From Cordilura impudica (taxonomy: Eukaryota > Arthropoda > Insecta > Diptera > Scathophagidae): a stretch of 64,000 nucleotides of DNA. Of this stretch, positions 42,618-53,252 are shown in pieces (position 1 is the stretch's first letter; each line of letters opens with the position of its first letter). The notes below the pieces were generated by a model. It was not told the origin of the DNA. It did no database searches and saw only the letters and a list, made by a program, of their open reading frames with translations. The stretch is from contig OY821518.1 of assembly GCA_963682025.1 (NCBI GenBank), forward strand, positions 35,593,059 to 35,657,058, read 5' to 3'. Both the position numbers and the translations under genes were made by a program.

Positions 42618-42775
42618 ATTTTCTCAAAATAAAGGAAAAATTTTAAAATCTGTAAATCTGTAAATCGGCTATAAAGAAATACCTTTCAAATAATATACGT
42701 TTGGTCCAAATCTGGACAAAACGGTAGAACAAAACATTAGTCACAAGAAATCGCCTAGCCTATTAATATTATAGA
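42618..42775 (-). mobile_element. Helitron family 1, 5' fragment, copy c
   Basis: The reverse strand starts TCTATAATATTAATAGG at 42775 after A and runs through GCTAGGCGATTTCTTGTGAC to the TTTTGAG..AAATT region. The 3' half with hairpin and CTAG is missing. Confidence 0.75.
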
Positions 42776-44470
42776 TTTTCTTTCATTTATCTTGCTGGAA
42801 TGGCCATTGGTCGCAATACGTAGCACTGAGAAATAAGTCCCGTTTAAATATTCATTTGAGCTTAACCTGGCGTATGGATGTCGTTTATGATATTTCTTGG
42901 GAAATTTTATTTCATAAAATTTTTCATGGTTCATTCAAGTCCATTTTGAACAAAATTCAATAACGAGTCCACGAAAGTGACTATTTTAAATGTTAAAATT
43001 TTCCTTGATTATATTAAGCAATTAATTTAACTAGAGTTCGCCCAAGACTAAAAATTACTAAAAGTTAAGTCTTAGGGATTTTTTTTTGATATTAATTGAA
43101 GAATTTATCTAGTCTTACCACATTTTATTAAATGTTAATACTCTCAAAAATATCTTTAACATTTTAATAATGTCAACGATTTTATCACAACAAGTCTAGA
43201 CGTAAAAATCGGTATTTAAGCAGCTGGCGTTTTTCTTGGCTTTTGTCGAAACAAATTAAACTTATTTAAATAAACAAAAAAGTATATTAAATAGAATCGG
43301 ATTATACGGTAAAAGCTAAAATATGTATATAAAACAAAAAATTACACTTGGAAATGCCTTGAGACAACTGTGAATGTGTTGATGGGTTTATTTAAAACAA
43401 CAACAAAAAGAGAAGAAAACAAAAAAGTTCAACCCAATTACATTTGCAAGGAAACAAAAAAACAGTGAACTTAGACCAACGAAATTACTAAATAAGCTAC
43501 GATTGTTATCAAAAGCCCATAACTGAAAGACACTTGTTACTCATTATGTCATTAATAAAATGAAGTTTACTTTTCGAGGCTTAAAAGATCAAATAAATTC
43601 AATGGGCTTTATGTCAATGCCACAAGGAGACTTTAACAAAACTTTGTAACATTTTCTAGTTCAAAATTAGTGTACTCAACAATTCTGCTACAAACACCAC
43701 ATTTATCGTAACGTAATTTTAAAGCGAAATAATAAAACAGGCAGTTGAATTCTTATAATTATTATTTTGTTGTTGTTTTTCGTTTTATTTCTGAAAAGAA
43801 AACAACAGCCAGGGAAAAGGAATCCGCAACGTATAGAAATAAGAAAACAGAACAAAACAAAAGAGAAAAAAACATCAATCATAAGTCAAAACATATGCCA
43901 GTATATACATCAAATAAACTCCAGCTACATATTGTGTGCGAATGTGGGTTTGTGTGGGTATGTGTGCGTGTGTGTGTGTGTGTGTGTAAGTGAACAATAA
44001 TCTAACATAAACATAAAAGATACAATACAATGACAGCATATACTCAAGTCTGTACATACAAACAAACATGCCGAAAAGTATGTAGGTTAATTGATAAGGA
44101 TTATATTTTTAATTTGGTATTGAAAAAAAGATTAAACATTGTTTGAACTGGTTAGACATTTTAAATTAGCAATAATTTTGTTGGGGGCTTTTACAAGATA
44201 TAATGAAGAGTAGAGCGCTTCAGTAAAGATGAATCCTGAAATATTTCTACTTTATCTATAACTGATTTTAAGCTAAGTTTAGTTTTATTTATTTCTGCTT
44301 TCCCATACAACAAGATTTTTAATCTTTTAAATAAAGTACAGGAGTTTTACATTGAATTGATATAGAAAATTTAAACAATTTGTTTTAAAAAAATAATAAA
44401 TGTAAATATATAAATATTAAATAATTTTAAAGAAAAATAACAAATTATTACCAAAAATGTTAATACAAAT
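42776..44470. other. 1.7 kb without recognisable gene or repeat family
   Basis: Lower repeat content than its surroundings. It has A-rich AACAACAA tracts and a TG microsatellite (43960-43987). Could be unique intronic or intergenic host DNA. Open frames of up to 82 codons show no domain. Confidence 0.4.
43960..43987. repeat. (TG)n microsatellite
   Basis: About fourteen TG units with one CG. Confidence 0.95.
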
Positions 44471-44849
44471 CTATAATATTAACAGGCTAGGCGATTTTTT
44501 GTGACCGAAGTTTTGTTCTACCTTTTTATCCAGATTTTTACCAAACGTCTATTATTTGAAAGGTACTTCTTTTTAGCTGTTCGCCAGATATTCAGATTTC
44601 TAAATTTTTTCCTTTATTTTGAGGAAACTGCATTTAAATTTGCTACTAACACGTACATAAAATTATACAATGCTATGTGTGTGTTTATTAATTTTCTTAA
44701 TGTGTTTGTAATAAAAATGGGTTTGTTTTTTTTTTTGTTGATTTGTGAATTGGCTATAATTGATTAGCATACCTTTAGGGTCTTTATTTAATAAAAAAAT
44801 AAAATTTCCTAGAATTTGCACTCGAATTTCGAGGGCTGGAATTTGCTAG
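44471..44849 (+). mobile_element. Non-autonomous Helitron, family 1, copy d
   Basis: 379 bp: TCTATAATATTAACAGG after A; hairpin CACTCGAATTTCGAG; ends TTGCTAG, here followed by C instead of T. Like copy e, and unlike copies a and b, its interior has AATAAAAATGGGTTTG followed by GATTAGCATACC. Confidence 0.8.
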
Positions 44850-45399
44850 CATTAATTATAAGTAAAATAATATACAAAAATAAAAATAAACAAAATTAGT
44901 TAATATCAAAAATATAAAAACATAATAAAAACATAAAAAAAAAATAAAATAATAAAATAAAAATTAAAAGAGGGAAAGTAATAAATAAGAAAAAGGATCA
45001 GCAAAAAAATTAAAAAAATAACCCGTTTTCATAAAGCCCACAAATATTTAGTTTTTATGCTTTTTCTAAAGAGTGAGTAATACTGTGGCCAGCTAAATTC
45101 GAAAATATTAATAAAACACTTTTTTATATACAACTTTTTTGATTTTATTTTACTTTATCTAGTTAGAACAAACAGTAGGGTGAGACACGTTTCCAGTTTA
45201 TACAATAGCGAGTTTAATCGTTCAGGACTTTTGAACATTTTATTCAATTGAACCATTAATCTAAAACCATTTTTTTAAACAAAATTATATAATGTTAAAA
45301 AATGAGACTGAAAACATTAAAATTTGCACTTTATTTTTAAAATACAAAATATTAAGAGTTAATAATTTGTCTAAAGACCATTACCATTTTCCACTAATT
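44850..45399. other. AT-rich stretch, nothing recognised
   Basis: Very A-rich at 44860-45020. No gene. Confidence 0.4.
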
Positions 45400-46030
45400 T
45401 TCTGTTACTTACACATGGAATTTAAGCTCACTACCACTGCACTCAGTTCCTCCATAAATCGTCCATATTTGGCGATGCTCTTTGATATCTATCAAACCTC
45501 CGTTTCACAATAGCTTACAAATTTTACATCAGCTTGAGGTCGGGGCCATTCCAAAAGTTTCAATTTGTGTTGTGTCAACCACAATTTCTCGGTTTTAGCG
45601 ATGTTTTCTGAGCCACCACTTTGCTGCCATATAACTTCTTCTTCAGGGCAGGCACTCGTGTCAATAAAATCTTGTAAATTATTTTGTTAAATATGATGGT
45701 GGTCCACTTTTTCCATAACAAGCTCAATTTATTAACCAGGAATGCTACCAAGTGAATCAACCAAACACCTTCATGTTTAATGGTTTGCTTCACTTGATGG
45801 TTTTAAATTCTTTCTTAAGATCGATGCGAATAATAATATTTTTCATCAGAATGGAAGCCATTTATTTTGAAAGCTTTTATGTTTTTGTCAGACAAAGCTG
45901 GTTTTTCATTTTGTGCAACGCTATACAAGCTATCCATCAGTTAAATCCTTTTTAAAGGAATTGGCAGAATGATTTAGTAAGCGGCAGTTTTTCTTTTTTT
46001 AATTCCCATGTCATAAGGCACGAGTTCCTC
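45400..46030 (-). pseudogene. Decayed Tc1-like transposase
   Basis: The minus-strand frame 45793-45575 begins around QTIKHEG, aligning with the VKHGGGSVMVWGCF region of Tc1 transposases. It continues through a segment where the FQQDNDPKHT motif is replaced by KVVAQKTSLKP. Then LWLTQHKLKLLEWPRPQADV corresponds to the WPxxSPDLNPIE region holding the third catalytic acid. The catalytic residues are lost and frames are broken. The assignment rests on order and spacing and is tentative. Confidence 0.45.
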
Positions 46031-46128
46031 CAAATTTCTTCACAGGTACAATGTCCCTTATTTTTTACGTGGTAATGATCGCTGGGTCATTGAGGCGATA
46101 TTATGCGAAATATTTTCAATTTTTTATT

Positions 46129-46755
46129 TATATAGTATTATGTGAAGGTAAATTTTTAGTTCCCTTTTTAAGCAATATGCGGGCACTGAGGAGTGTGGAA
46201 ATTGGCATAGCTATAGCTCATATAGAGGAGAAGCTGAAGAAGCTTAAAAATATATTAGTTTAGATAAAATAAAATATTTATAATAATTCGTTACACCCTG
46301 TTAATGCGAATGATTTAAATTATATATCAGACGCTCTGTGTTGAATTGAGAATTGCTAAAATTGATTAACATACCTCTAGGCTCAATTAAATATTCATAA
46401 TTTTTTTTATATATCCATGGTCACAAGCGATAACCGCCTAACTCGACTTAAGAATCATTTGAGTTACGTATGCTATCATATTCTAAAAACACTTTATATT
46501 GACGTGAAATCCCCATTTTTCTAACACTATTTATTAAAAAGATATTAATAAAAATATACTGACCTAAGTCATAATGAAGCCTCTTAACATTTATATAAAA
46601 AGTAATTTTTCTCGAAAGCATGATTTTCGACTTAGGCGGTTAATGTTTGCGACCACAGATATATAGATCAAAAAAAAATTGGAAGACAAAAATTTAATGA
46701 AAAAATAATATTTCCTAGAATTTGCACTCGAATTTGGAGTGCTGGGCTATACTAG
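46129..46755 (+). mobile_element. Non-autonomous Helitron, family 2, copy b, with nested MITE
   Basis: The interior matches copy a (TGAAGGTAAATTTTTAGTTC, AATATGCGGGCACTGAGG, ACACCCTGTTAATGCGA, CAGACGCTCTGTGTTGA) and it ends GGGCTATACTAG before T. The 5' tip is degenerate. It is about 250 bp longer than copy a because of an insert at 46416-46666. Confidence 0.75.
46416..46666 (+). mobile_element. MITE-like repeat family M, copy 2
   Basis: About 250 bp with inverted ends TGGTCACAAGCGATAACCGC and TGGTCGCAAACATTAACCGC (right end in reverse complement), then CTAA.TCG on both. Flanked by ATATAT on each side, a possible target duplication in AT-rich sequence. Homologous in reverse to 28490-28735. 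The end sequence is compatible with hAT but not diagnostic. Confidence 0.7.
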
Positions 46756-47029
46756 TAAATTATTTGATAAAACAAACCATCTTTTGTAAGTAAGCAAAAA
46801 AAAAAGGGAATTAAATAAAAAAATAGAACATTTCCAGTCATCGCTCATCGTTTAAAAAAAAAGCACATTAAATGACCTCTTCGTGTAAACATTTTTCAAG
46901 TTTACTATTTTTTTTTTAACTTCGTTAAAGTATTAATTTTTTTTGAAGCAAATAAAGAAATAAAAACTATAAGAGCTGTAAGAATGTACTCAGTTCTACT
47001 CGCTACTGTATATAATAGAAATACAAATT
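46756..47029. other. AT-rich spacer
   Basis: A- and T-runs. Nothing recognised. Confidence 0.4.
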
Positions 47030-47510
47030 ATCATGAACACGATGTGTAAAGTCCGCTTTAACAGCGAAGAACAACCTTACAACTTTTGTACTGACATAAA
47101 GCAAAGTTGTATCCTGTTCTCCACATTATTTTACTTTTTGACTGTGCTATGGGAGAAACCAACCGACATTTGTTGGAATATTGTAGAGTACCTACACGAT
47201 GCTGACTACGCTATATGAAGCCATACAATGTGCATTTTCAAGAGTTTCCACATGTTAACTAACCGATGTCTCCGTTAAGTACTACTGATGTGTTGGTCGC
47301 AAAAATCCTTTGGCAGTGGGCAGCTTCTGTTCTGTCGAACTGGAGAAACGTAGATCTGAATGAACTTGACATATCCTGAGCTGACAGTTGGAGGTGACAG
47401 GGGCGGCTCGACCATTCATTATATAAATGGATACATTGCATTCGAAGAGAATTTGAATCAGCTCGAATAACCTGGAATGAAATCAGATTAAGAGACAGAG
47501 ACAGATGAAA
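47030..47510 (+). pseudogene. Decayed RTE-like reverse transcriptase fragment
   Basis: The plus frame 47033-47218 reads IKQSCILFSTLFYFL, aligning with the VRQGCILSPLLF motif, and ICWNIVEYLHDADYAI, aligning with the GIRW....LEDLDYADDI motif; the second Asp of the YADD box is lost. Downstream traces such as ITWNEIRLRDRDR fit the usual C-terminal end. Wording suggests an RTE- or R4-like clade. Clearly dead. Confidence 0.55.
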
Positions 47511-47681
47511 GAATTCATTGATGTTTCTTCAACGGTTTTATTTTAATAATATCCATATTTTTGCATATTAATTAGTAAATCATATAAGTAACTGAAATGG
47601 CCTTTACCGGTTTAAACATTTTCCGATTTTTAAAATTTGTTCGTATTTTGATCGACAAAAAATATTATTTTTTTTACATTT

Positions 47682-48375
47682 TTAATACCTATACCACTAT
47701 GTGAGTAAGGTTTATTGACTTTGTGCTGATGTTTGTAACTGCCAAAAATATTTGACCTGCACCCATTCTAGTTATACCGAACAGCTCAGAATCACTTTCT
47801 GAATCGATTAAGCAATGTCGGCCCGTCCGCAAATATGAATATGTTTTAATGAAATTTATTATATGAGCTTCTATGGCTGTTAAAATTGGTGAAAATCGGT
47901 TCAAGTTCAGACTTAGTCCCAAAACCCATAAGATCAACTTAAATTCCCATAATATCCAAATTATCATATAGATCTCGGTCAAGTTGGGTTTATGTATGTT
48001 TTTTTTACATCCATTTATGAATAATCTAAATATATACCCTTTATGACAATTTTTAGTCATATGCCCCATACAAAGCTGCTTCCCCACCTTCACTTTAATC
48101 TATAAAAACCGAAAATTTTGCACAGATTTTTCTCTATTTGGTTTGTATATGTTTCTCCAAAACATAAGTGACTTTACCAAATATGGTCAGGATCGGTCCA
48201 TTTTTCGATATGAACTTTTTCATATCTGCAGCCAAAACTAATAATAACAATGCCACTCAAATGTGGTTTATGCTGATTTTCTATATCCAGTTAGTTGAAC
48301 CTAAGAGGTAGAGTCTCTTAACGCATGATAAAGGGTGTCGTCTTTCTGATCTAAACCGATTATAATTTTCTTGAT
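47682..48375 (-). mobile_element. DINE-1-like repeat, copy J, degenerate
   Basis: Reverse copy with a recognisable start (ACCTATACCACTATG) and end (ATCTAAACCGATTATAATTTTC). The microsatellite is reduced to GGCCCGTCCGC. A 134-codon frame across it is a shadow of the repeat. Confidence 0.75.
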
Positions 48376-49504
48376 TTTTCTAGTTGAATTTTCGACAAAA
48401 ATTCCAGTTTTAAAAATCTGAAAGAAGCTAATGCAACGACTATTTTTTAACAATTAAAACATAACATTCTAATCAAACCAATATATACATTATCAAGTTT
48501 TTAGCAATTATATAAAAGTAAAAAAATTCCATTTTTTAAATTTTCCAAATAACTTTCGCAAAAGGCAGGTCATAAGACAAAAAATATTTTGAAGAAATTA
48601 TGCACATAAGCCTTCTCCAACCATTGCTATTGAATTTGGTATAAATCAGTTCGTGCGCAGTCCCAGCCCTCACGCAAATGCCTCTGGGTTCCACTTGCAA
48701 TATATATCATTACAGAATTTGGTATTGCACGGCTCTACAGATCTACAGATTTCACTCAAGTATGGTTTGTATTTGTTTCGTTGACACGTAAGTGATATCG
48801 CTAAAACGTTTGGACCGGATCATTTTTATACTCTTTCTTTTAACTCATACTCTCTATCTGTCCGTCTGACATGACAACATTCCCCCTCATCCAACTTGGC
48901 TCATAGTGATTATAGATTAATTTTGGGGTAGTCGCGCACAATCACGGAGTGACTTAAAACCCATTTTCTCTCACCCGATTGATCTGAAGCTTTGTCCATA
49001 AGCTTGTTGTATCCAAAGATTAATTTTGGGGTAGTCATTTCCCTTCATCCAATCAATCTGCAACTTGGTCCACAGACTTTTTGTGGCCAAGTATTAATTT
49101 TAAGGTAATCACGCAAAGTCACGCAATATCAGAGAGTTTCAAAATTCATATGCATAAGAAAAGAAAGAGTTTTAATTAAACTATGCTTTCTGGGTTAGAT
49201 TATTATTTATTTATTTGACTTCCTACACAACAAGACAAAATCATACAATTATATTGCAGGATTATATTTGATAAATGGATTACACTTGATAATTATAAAG
49301 TATATAACAGTTATTATATTTAATTAAATCAAACGAAAAGAAAATAAGAGCTAAATGAAAGTTAAATATTAAATACAAAAAAGATGGAGAGAAAAAAATA
49401 AGCATTACATAAAAAGAGAAGAAAAAGTTTAGGTTTAGGCAAATAACTTAAACACAGTCTTTTTTGAAATGTATTGCGTTGCTAATAAGTTGAATGTTAG
49501 TTGA
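48376..49504. other. Unrecognised stretch with a degenerate tandem repeat
   Basis: GATTAATTTTGGGGTAGTC-type words recur at about 48921, 49018 and 49090, together with CATCCAA.TTG..CT variants. This suggests an old transposon with internal repeats of about 75-100 bp. The rest is AT-rich. Confidence 0.45.
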
Positions 49505-49795
49505 ACAAGTAAGAAACTTATAGTCGGTCTAGGCTGACTATACGATACCTTATAGTATGCGTTTATAAACCCCCTCTCTTGGGTCAAACTAATTAGATAT
49601 CGACGGCTCCATTCTAAAACATGCTAAGTGAAAAAATCTAGTTTTGAGATAAACGCCTTCAAAGTTTTTTGTTGATACCTCGAAAACGGTAAGAGATAGA
49701 ACCATGAGGATTTTTGCGTTCATATTATAATTGCAACAGAATTCTTAAGTATATTTGGACTTTATAAATTTGTTGTAGATCATACTTAAAAGTGA

Positions 49796-49920
49796 CTTAA
49801 AATACTTTAGCATGTACACAAACCTATTACCTAGTCGTCTAAGTGGACGTAGCATCTTTTTGGTGGTCCTTTCTCACTTACATTGGTCATCTAAGTATAG
49901 ATAGCATGTTTTAGTTTGGA
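49796..49920 (-). repeat. Left subterminal motif array (3 units, inverted)
   Basis: CTTAAAATACTTTAGCAT (49796-49813), CTAAGTGGACGTAGCAT (49839-49855) and CTAAGTATAGATAGCATG (49891-49908), the last followed by TTTTAGTTTGGA. In reverse complement each reads ATGCTA..(T/G)..ACTTAG, preceded in the last by TCCAAACTAAAAC, the same unit as in the right array. A further forward ATGCTAAGTG is at 49621. Confidence 0.7.
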
Positions 49921-50113
49921 AAAAATTTAAAATTTTAATTTTTTTTTTACCTCTTAGAACGAAAATTGTTTTAAAATACTTAAATTAATAAAACAAATAC
50001 TGAAATTTTTTTCTTTTTTTTATTAAAAAAAAAATAATATTAATTCAGTTCATATACAAAAATCATAAAATATTTTTTTTTTATGGAAAACAAAAAAGTT
50101 AAAGTAACAACTT

Positions 50114-52170
50114 TTAATCAACACATTCGTTTCCAGCAAAGCTTTTGAGGTTTCGGTAGAAGTTTTGGTAAAACTTTGGAATTAGATTTTGGTCGCATAA
50201 ATATAGCAGATCCTTATGTTTTGCTTCTGTTATTGGAAGAGTTGATGAATATGCTCTGGGTATGTCTTGAGGAATCGAATTTGTCTTTCTACGCCTTTTA
50301 GTTTCGTCATAAAGCGTAATTTCTTTAAAATCTTCATCGAATTGATATTTGTAAGATAATTTATAATTGTCTTCTTTATACACTCTAATTTCTCTGATTT
50401 TGCATACACTTATTTTTTCATTTTTTGTATTTTTTGACCAATTCAAAGCAGAAACAAATTCCTTGAAGTCTAAAAAATCTTCATTTTCCATTTCAATTAC
50501 GTTATATATGGGTTCATTCTTCTTTGAATTTCTTATTAAAGAGAACCATTCATATGGTGCATATATACGTTTGTTTTTCTTGGATTTTTCTATAAGAGCA
50601 TGCACACTATCACCTTCATTCTGAGTATGACCTTTTTCGAGGAACTTGTGACTTACGTCAATATTCGGTTTAAGAGAAACCCATACGTAAAATGAAAAAA
50701 CAATCTTGTTTTTATTTTGTCCGCCGCAATTATCGGACCAAAAATTAAATTTATTGATACCTCTATTTTTGTTTTCAGTTTCTATAAACTGGTATAGACA
50801 GGTTGCAACTTCTGTAGCACCTTTCTTTGCAGTAGATTCATCCCATACAAAACATGACGCTTGTTTCGAGCTGAGTTCAAAAATGGTAAAATTATAAGCA
50901 TGTAGCTTCCTCTTATAATAAAATGTGCTCACTTCAGCACAAGGGGACGAGAGAATTTTTTGGAAATCAAAGCACGCAGTTAGAACATTTACGTTGTCAG
51001 AACTCTCTTGTTTTTCAATATCTTTTAGTTCTCTAGCTTTTTGTTTGCAAAATAAATGCTGATTGAAATCAGATTCAATAGGTTTCTTTTCGTCCTCATT
51101 CATGTTCTTATACTTTTCGCATAAATCGCATTGGTCCTTTTTCGAAATGTAAAATGATATATTAAACGAATCGTGAAAAGTATCTCGATACTGTCTTAAT
51201 GTTGCCTTTAGTTTTAAAACATGAGCATTTTCTGAAAACCATTTATCATACAATCGATACATTTGCGCTATTGATGATATCTCACCTCCCATGTACATCT
51301 TTCTTGATTCTTGACGACAATAGTGAGATTCTACTAAGGGAAACGCATTAATATGCTGTTTTACTATCTCTTTTATTTGAATATTTTTTCCATTTGATTT
51401 AGTATGCTTTCCTCTTTTGTCGGGCGATAAATGTAATGGGTTTAAATGTTTCTTGCGTACTACAGTTTCAATTGTCTGATGTGTTATTGAAAGTGTATTC
51501 AAAAACATCGGTTTGCATACGGCTTCTTTTACTTCTTTGCCATCTTTAAAGAAACTAAGGAAGTACGTCCTTGATTCAGTTTTTCGTGAATTAACACTAT
51601 TTCTGCAAACCTTTTTTTTGTGAAATGTAATTAATTGCGAAATATAGGATCTTTGAAGATCTTGATTGCCAATATTATAAAAGTAATTAAAAATGTACTT
51701 TCTATTTTCTTCGGACACTCTTTGTGAATATTTCATTCTGCAGGATTCTCCACAACCTTTTTTTTAAAACTTTTTCAGTCTTCAAAACACCATTTCCATT
51801 GTAATATTGCTTACCTTGACTTTTTAGGACTTTTGCCTCATTTTTGCGCCATTGAGATGTTCGTTTTTGTCTCTTAAGTAAAATTTGTTCAGTTGGTGTA
51901 TCAAAATTTGGGTTTAATATTATTTTTGTATTTTTTGGTGTTATCGGACTGCATGATGGAGCTGATACTGAAGATGACCCTGCTAGAGATGATTCTGCAT
52001 CAGATGATTCTGCACCAGATAGTTGATAGCATTCGCTTGAGCTTCCGCGGAATGGTTCTAAAAGTGGATGGGTTACTATTTTATTATAATAAACTGAATA
52101 AAAATATAGTTTATATGTAATAGAAATTACCGAGATCTTCCAAACTGTTGTCACTTTCACTACAATCCAT
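50114..52170 (-). pseudogene. Putative transposase-like protein with SDNCGGQ motif, one intron, one frameshift
   Basis: Model: exon 1 is 52170-52131 (MDCSESDNSLEDL), then a 55-bp intron (52130-52076, GT..AG) and exon 2 to the stop at 50114. A +1 frameshift sits at a run of eight A (51765-51758). Upstream of it the frame reads TSQWRKNEAKVLKSQGK; downstream it resumes GCGESCRMKYSQRVSEENRK. The long frame (540 residues from the Met at 51736) has SPDKRGKH (104-111), FPLVESHYCR (132-141), a CxxC at C203-C206, FDFQK (D257), WSDNCGGQNKN (D335) and KGHTQNEGDSVH (E374, D376). The D257, D335 and E374/D376 pattern could be an RNase H-fold triad, but that is inference. Similar multi-copy 'SDNCGGQ' proteins are known in insect genomes without assigned function. 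An intact N-terminus needs the frameshift removed. Confidence 0.65.
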
Positions 52171-52497
52171 ATTGTACGATATTTCATTTGATATGCTAGG
52201 TGACATTCCAAATGATTTTAAATTGGATGAAGAAATATGTTCCAATACACTTTCTATTAAAAACTTTAATATAATTATTCACATTACTTTGCTAATTTTT
52301 TTTTTTAAATTACTTACCAATGTTTCTCTTATAATTGTGTTGGGGTTGTATTTTTGGTTCTGATTCTTTTTCTAAGAGAAACCCGGTTAATTTTATCTTA
52401 TAATGTTTAGTATAAATGAATAATACCGTTCAATTTGTTTATGGCCAATTGCAGAATTTTTCTTGCGCGAGAACTCATTATATTTAGAAAAAAACAC

Positions 52498-52820
52498 AAT
52501 TATGTGCACCTGTTCTGTTCACAACTTTATCCAAACTAAACAATGTTATGTACACTTACACGACGATAGTGATATTTTGAATTAGGGGAAAAACCTATTA
52601 AGTGCACTTAGAGATAAAAAAAAATGTACTAAACTGTATTACGTCCATGCTAAGTATACATAGAGAACGCGAAAAAGTAAATGTCCATTCTATAACATGC
52701 TAAGTACTTTTAGCATAAAACAAAAAAAAAAATATTTCCAAACTAAATCATGCTAAGTGTACTTAAAATATTTAAATAGGGAGGCTTTTCAAACTTGATA
52801 AATTATGCTAAGTACATTTT
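52498..52820 (+). repeat. Right subterminal motif array (6-7 units, about 52-bp period)
   Basis: Cores at 52498 (ATTATGTGCACC), 52546 (TATGTACACTTA), 52599 (TAAGTGCACTTA, a perfect palindrome), 52651 (TAAGTATACATA), 52701 (TAAGTACTTTTA), 52754 (TAAGTGTACTTA) and 52809 (TAAGTACATTTT). Spacing is 48, 53, 52, 50, 53 and 55. Most are preceded by CATG or TATG, and several of these by TCCAAACTAAA-like words. Likely binding sites for the element's own protein. Confidence 0.8.
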
Positions 52821-53252
52821 GCTTATAACTTTTGATACGATAGTCCGATTACTATCAAAATTTTACAGAATCTAAGATAAGAAACGATGAACTCAGAAAT
52901 TCTATTCCCAGCAAAACATGGCATGAAAAAGTTATGATATGAAAAAGTTCATATCGACTGCTATATTTATGTGACAACTAGGTCGAAAAATGGACATATC
53001 GTAACCGTATTTGGTATTTTTTGCAAAAACCTATTCAAACCAAATTTAAAAAAAAGCTATAAAATTTTTTTATTTTTTAATAGATTTAAGTGGAGATCGG
53101 GAATCGGTTTCATAGGGGGGCTATGACTTAGGACTGTCCTATAGGGTTTTTTTACCACTGATAAAAAGATATAATAAACATACACAAACCCAACTTGACC
53201 GACATCTATATGATAATTTGGATATTATGGCAATTCGAACGGACGGACGGAT

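Larger units (their letters stand above)
49601..52935 (-). mobile_element. Candidate DNA transposon with SDNCGGQ-type protein and phased terminal motif arrays
   Basis: About 3.3 kb inserted in DINE-1-like copy K. GATAT occurs on both sides (49596-49600 and 52936-52940), compatible with a 4-5-bp target duplication. I see no simple terminal inverted repeat at the tips. Instead, both ends carry tandem units of about 52 bp with a TAAGTGTACTTA-like palindrome and ATGCTAAGT, in opposite orientation (see the two repeat entries). The single gene between them reads leftward. Sola elements have 4-bp duplications and a related layout, but the superfamily is an inference. Confidence 0.6.
49505..53252 (+). 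mobile_element. DINE-1-like repeat, copy K, split by a DNA transposon
   Basis: The left part 49505-49600 (ACAAGTAAGAAACTTATAG to AATTAGATAT) and right part 52936-53252 (GATATGAAAAAGTTCATATC to ACGGACGGACGGAT) belong to one copy. About 60 bp present in other copies is missing at the junction, and the terminal hairpin end is absent. The gap holds the candidate transposon. Confidence 0.75.

Noticed and set aside
43745..44069. Overlapping frames on both strands near 43.9 kb
   Set aside because: They run through a TG microsatellite and show no domain or conserved start.
47689..48093. 134-codon minus-strand open frame
   Set aside because: It lies entirely in DINE-1-like copy J, and equivalent frames in other copies are broken, so it is a chance frame.
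52148..52363. 71-codon plus-strand frame beside the candidate transposase
   Set aside because: Lies antisense to the gene's first exon and upstream region and is low complexity.
52498..52820. Regularly spaced repeats considered as a CRISPR-like array
   Set aside because: Eukaryotic context, variable cores, similar linkers and position at a transposon end all argue against it.
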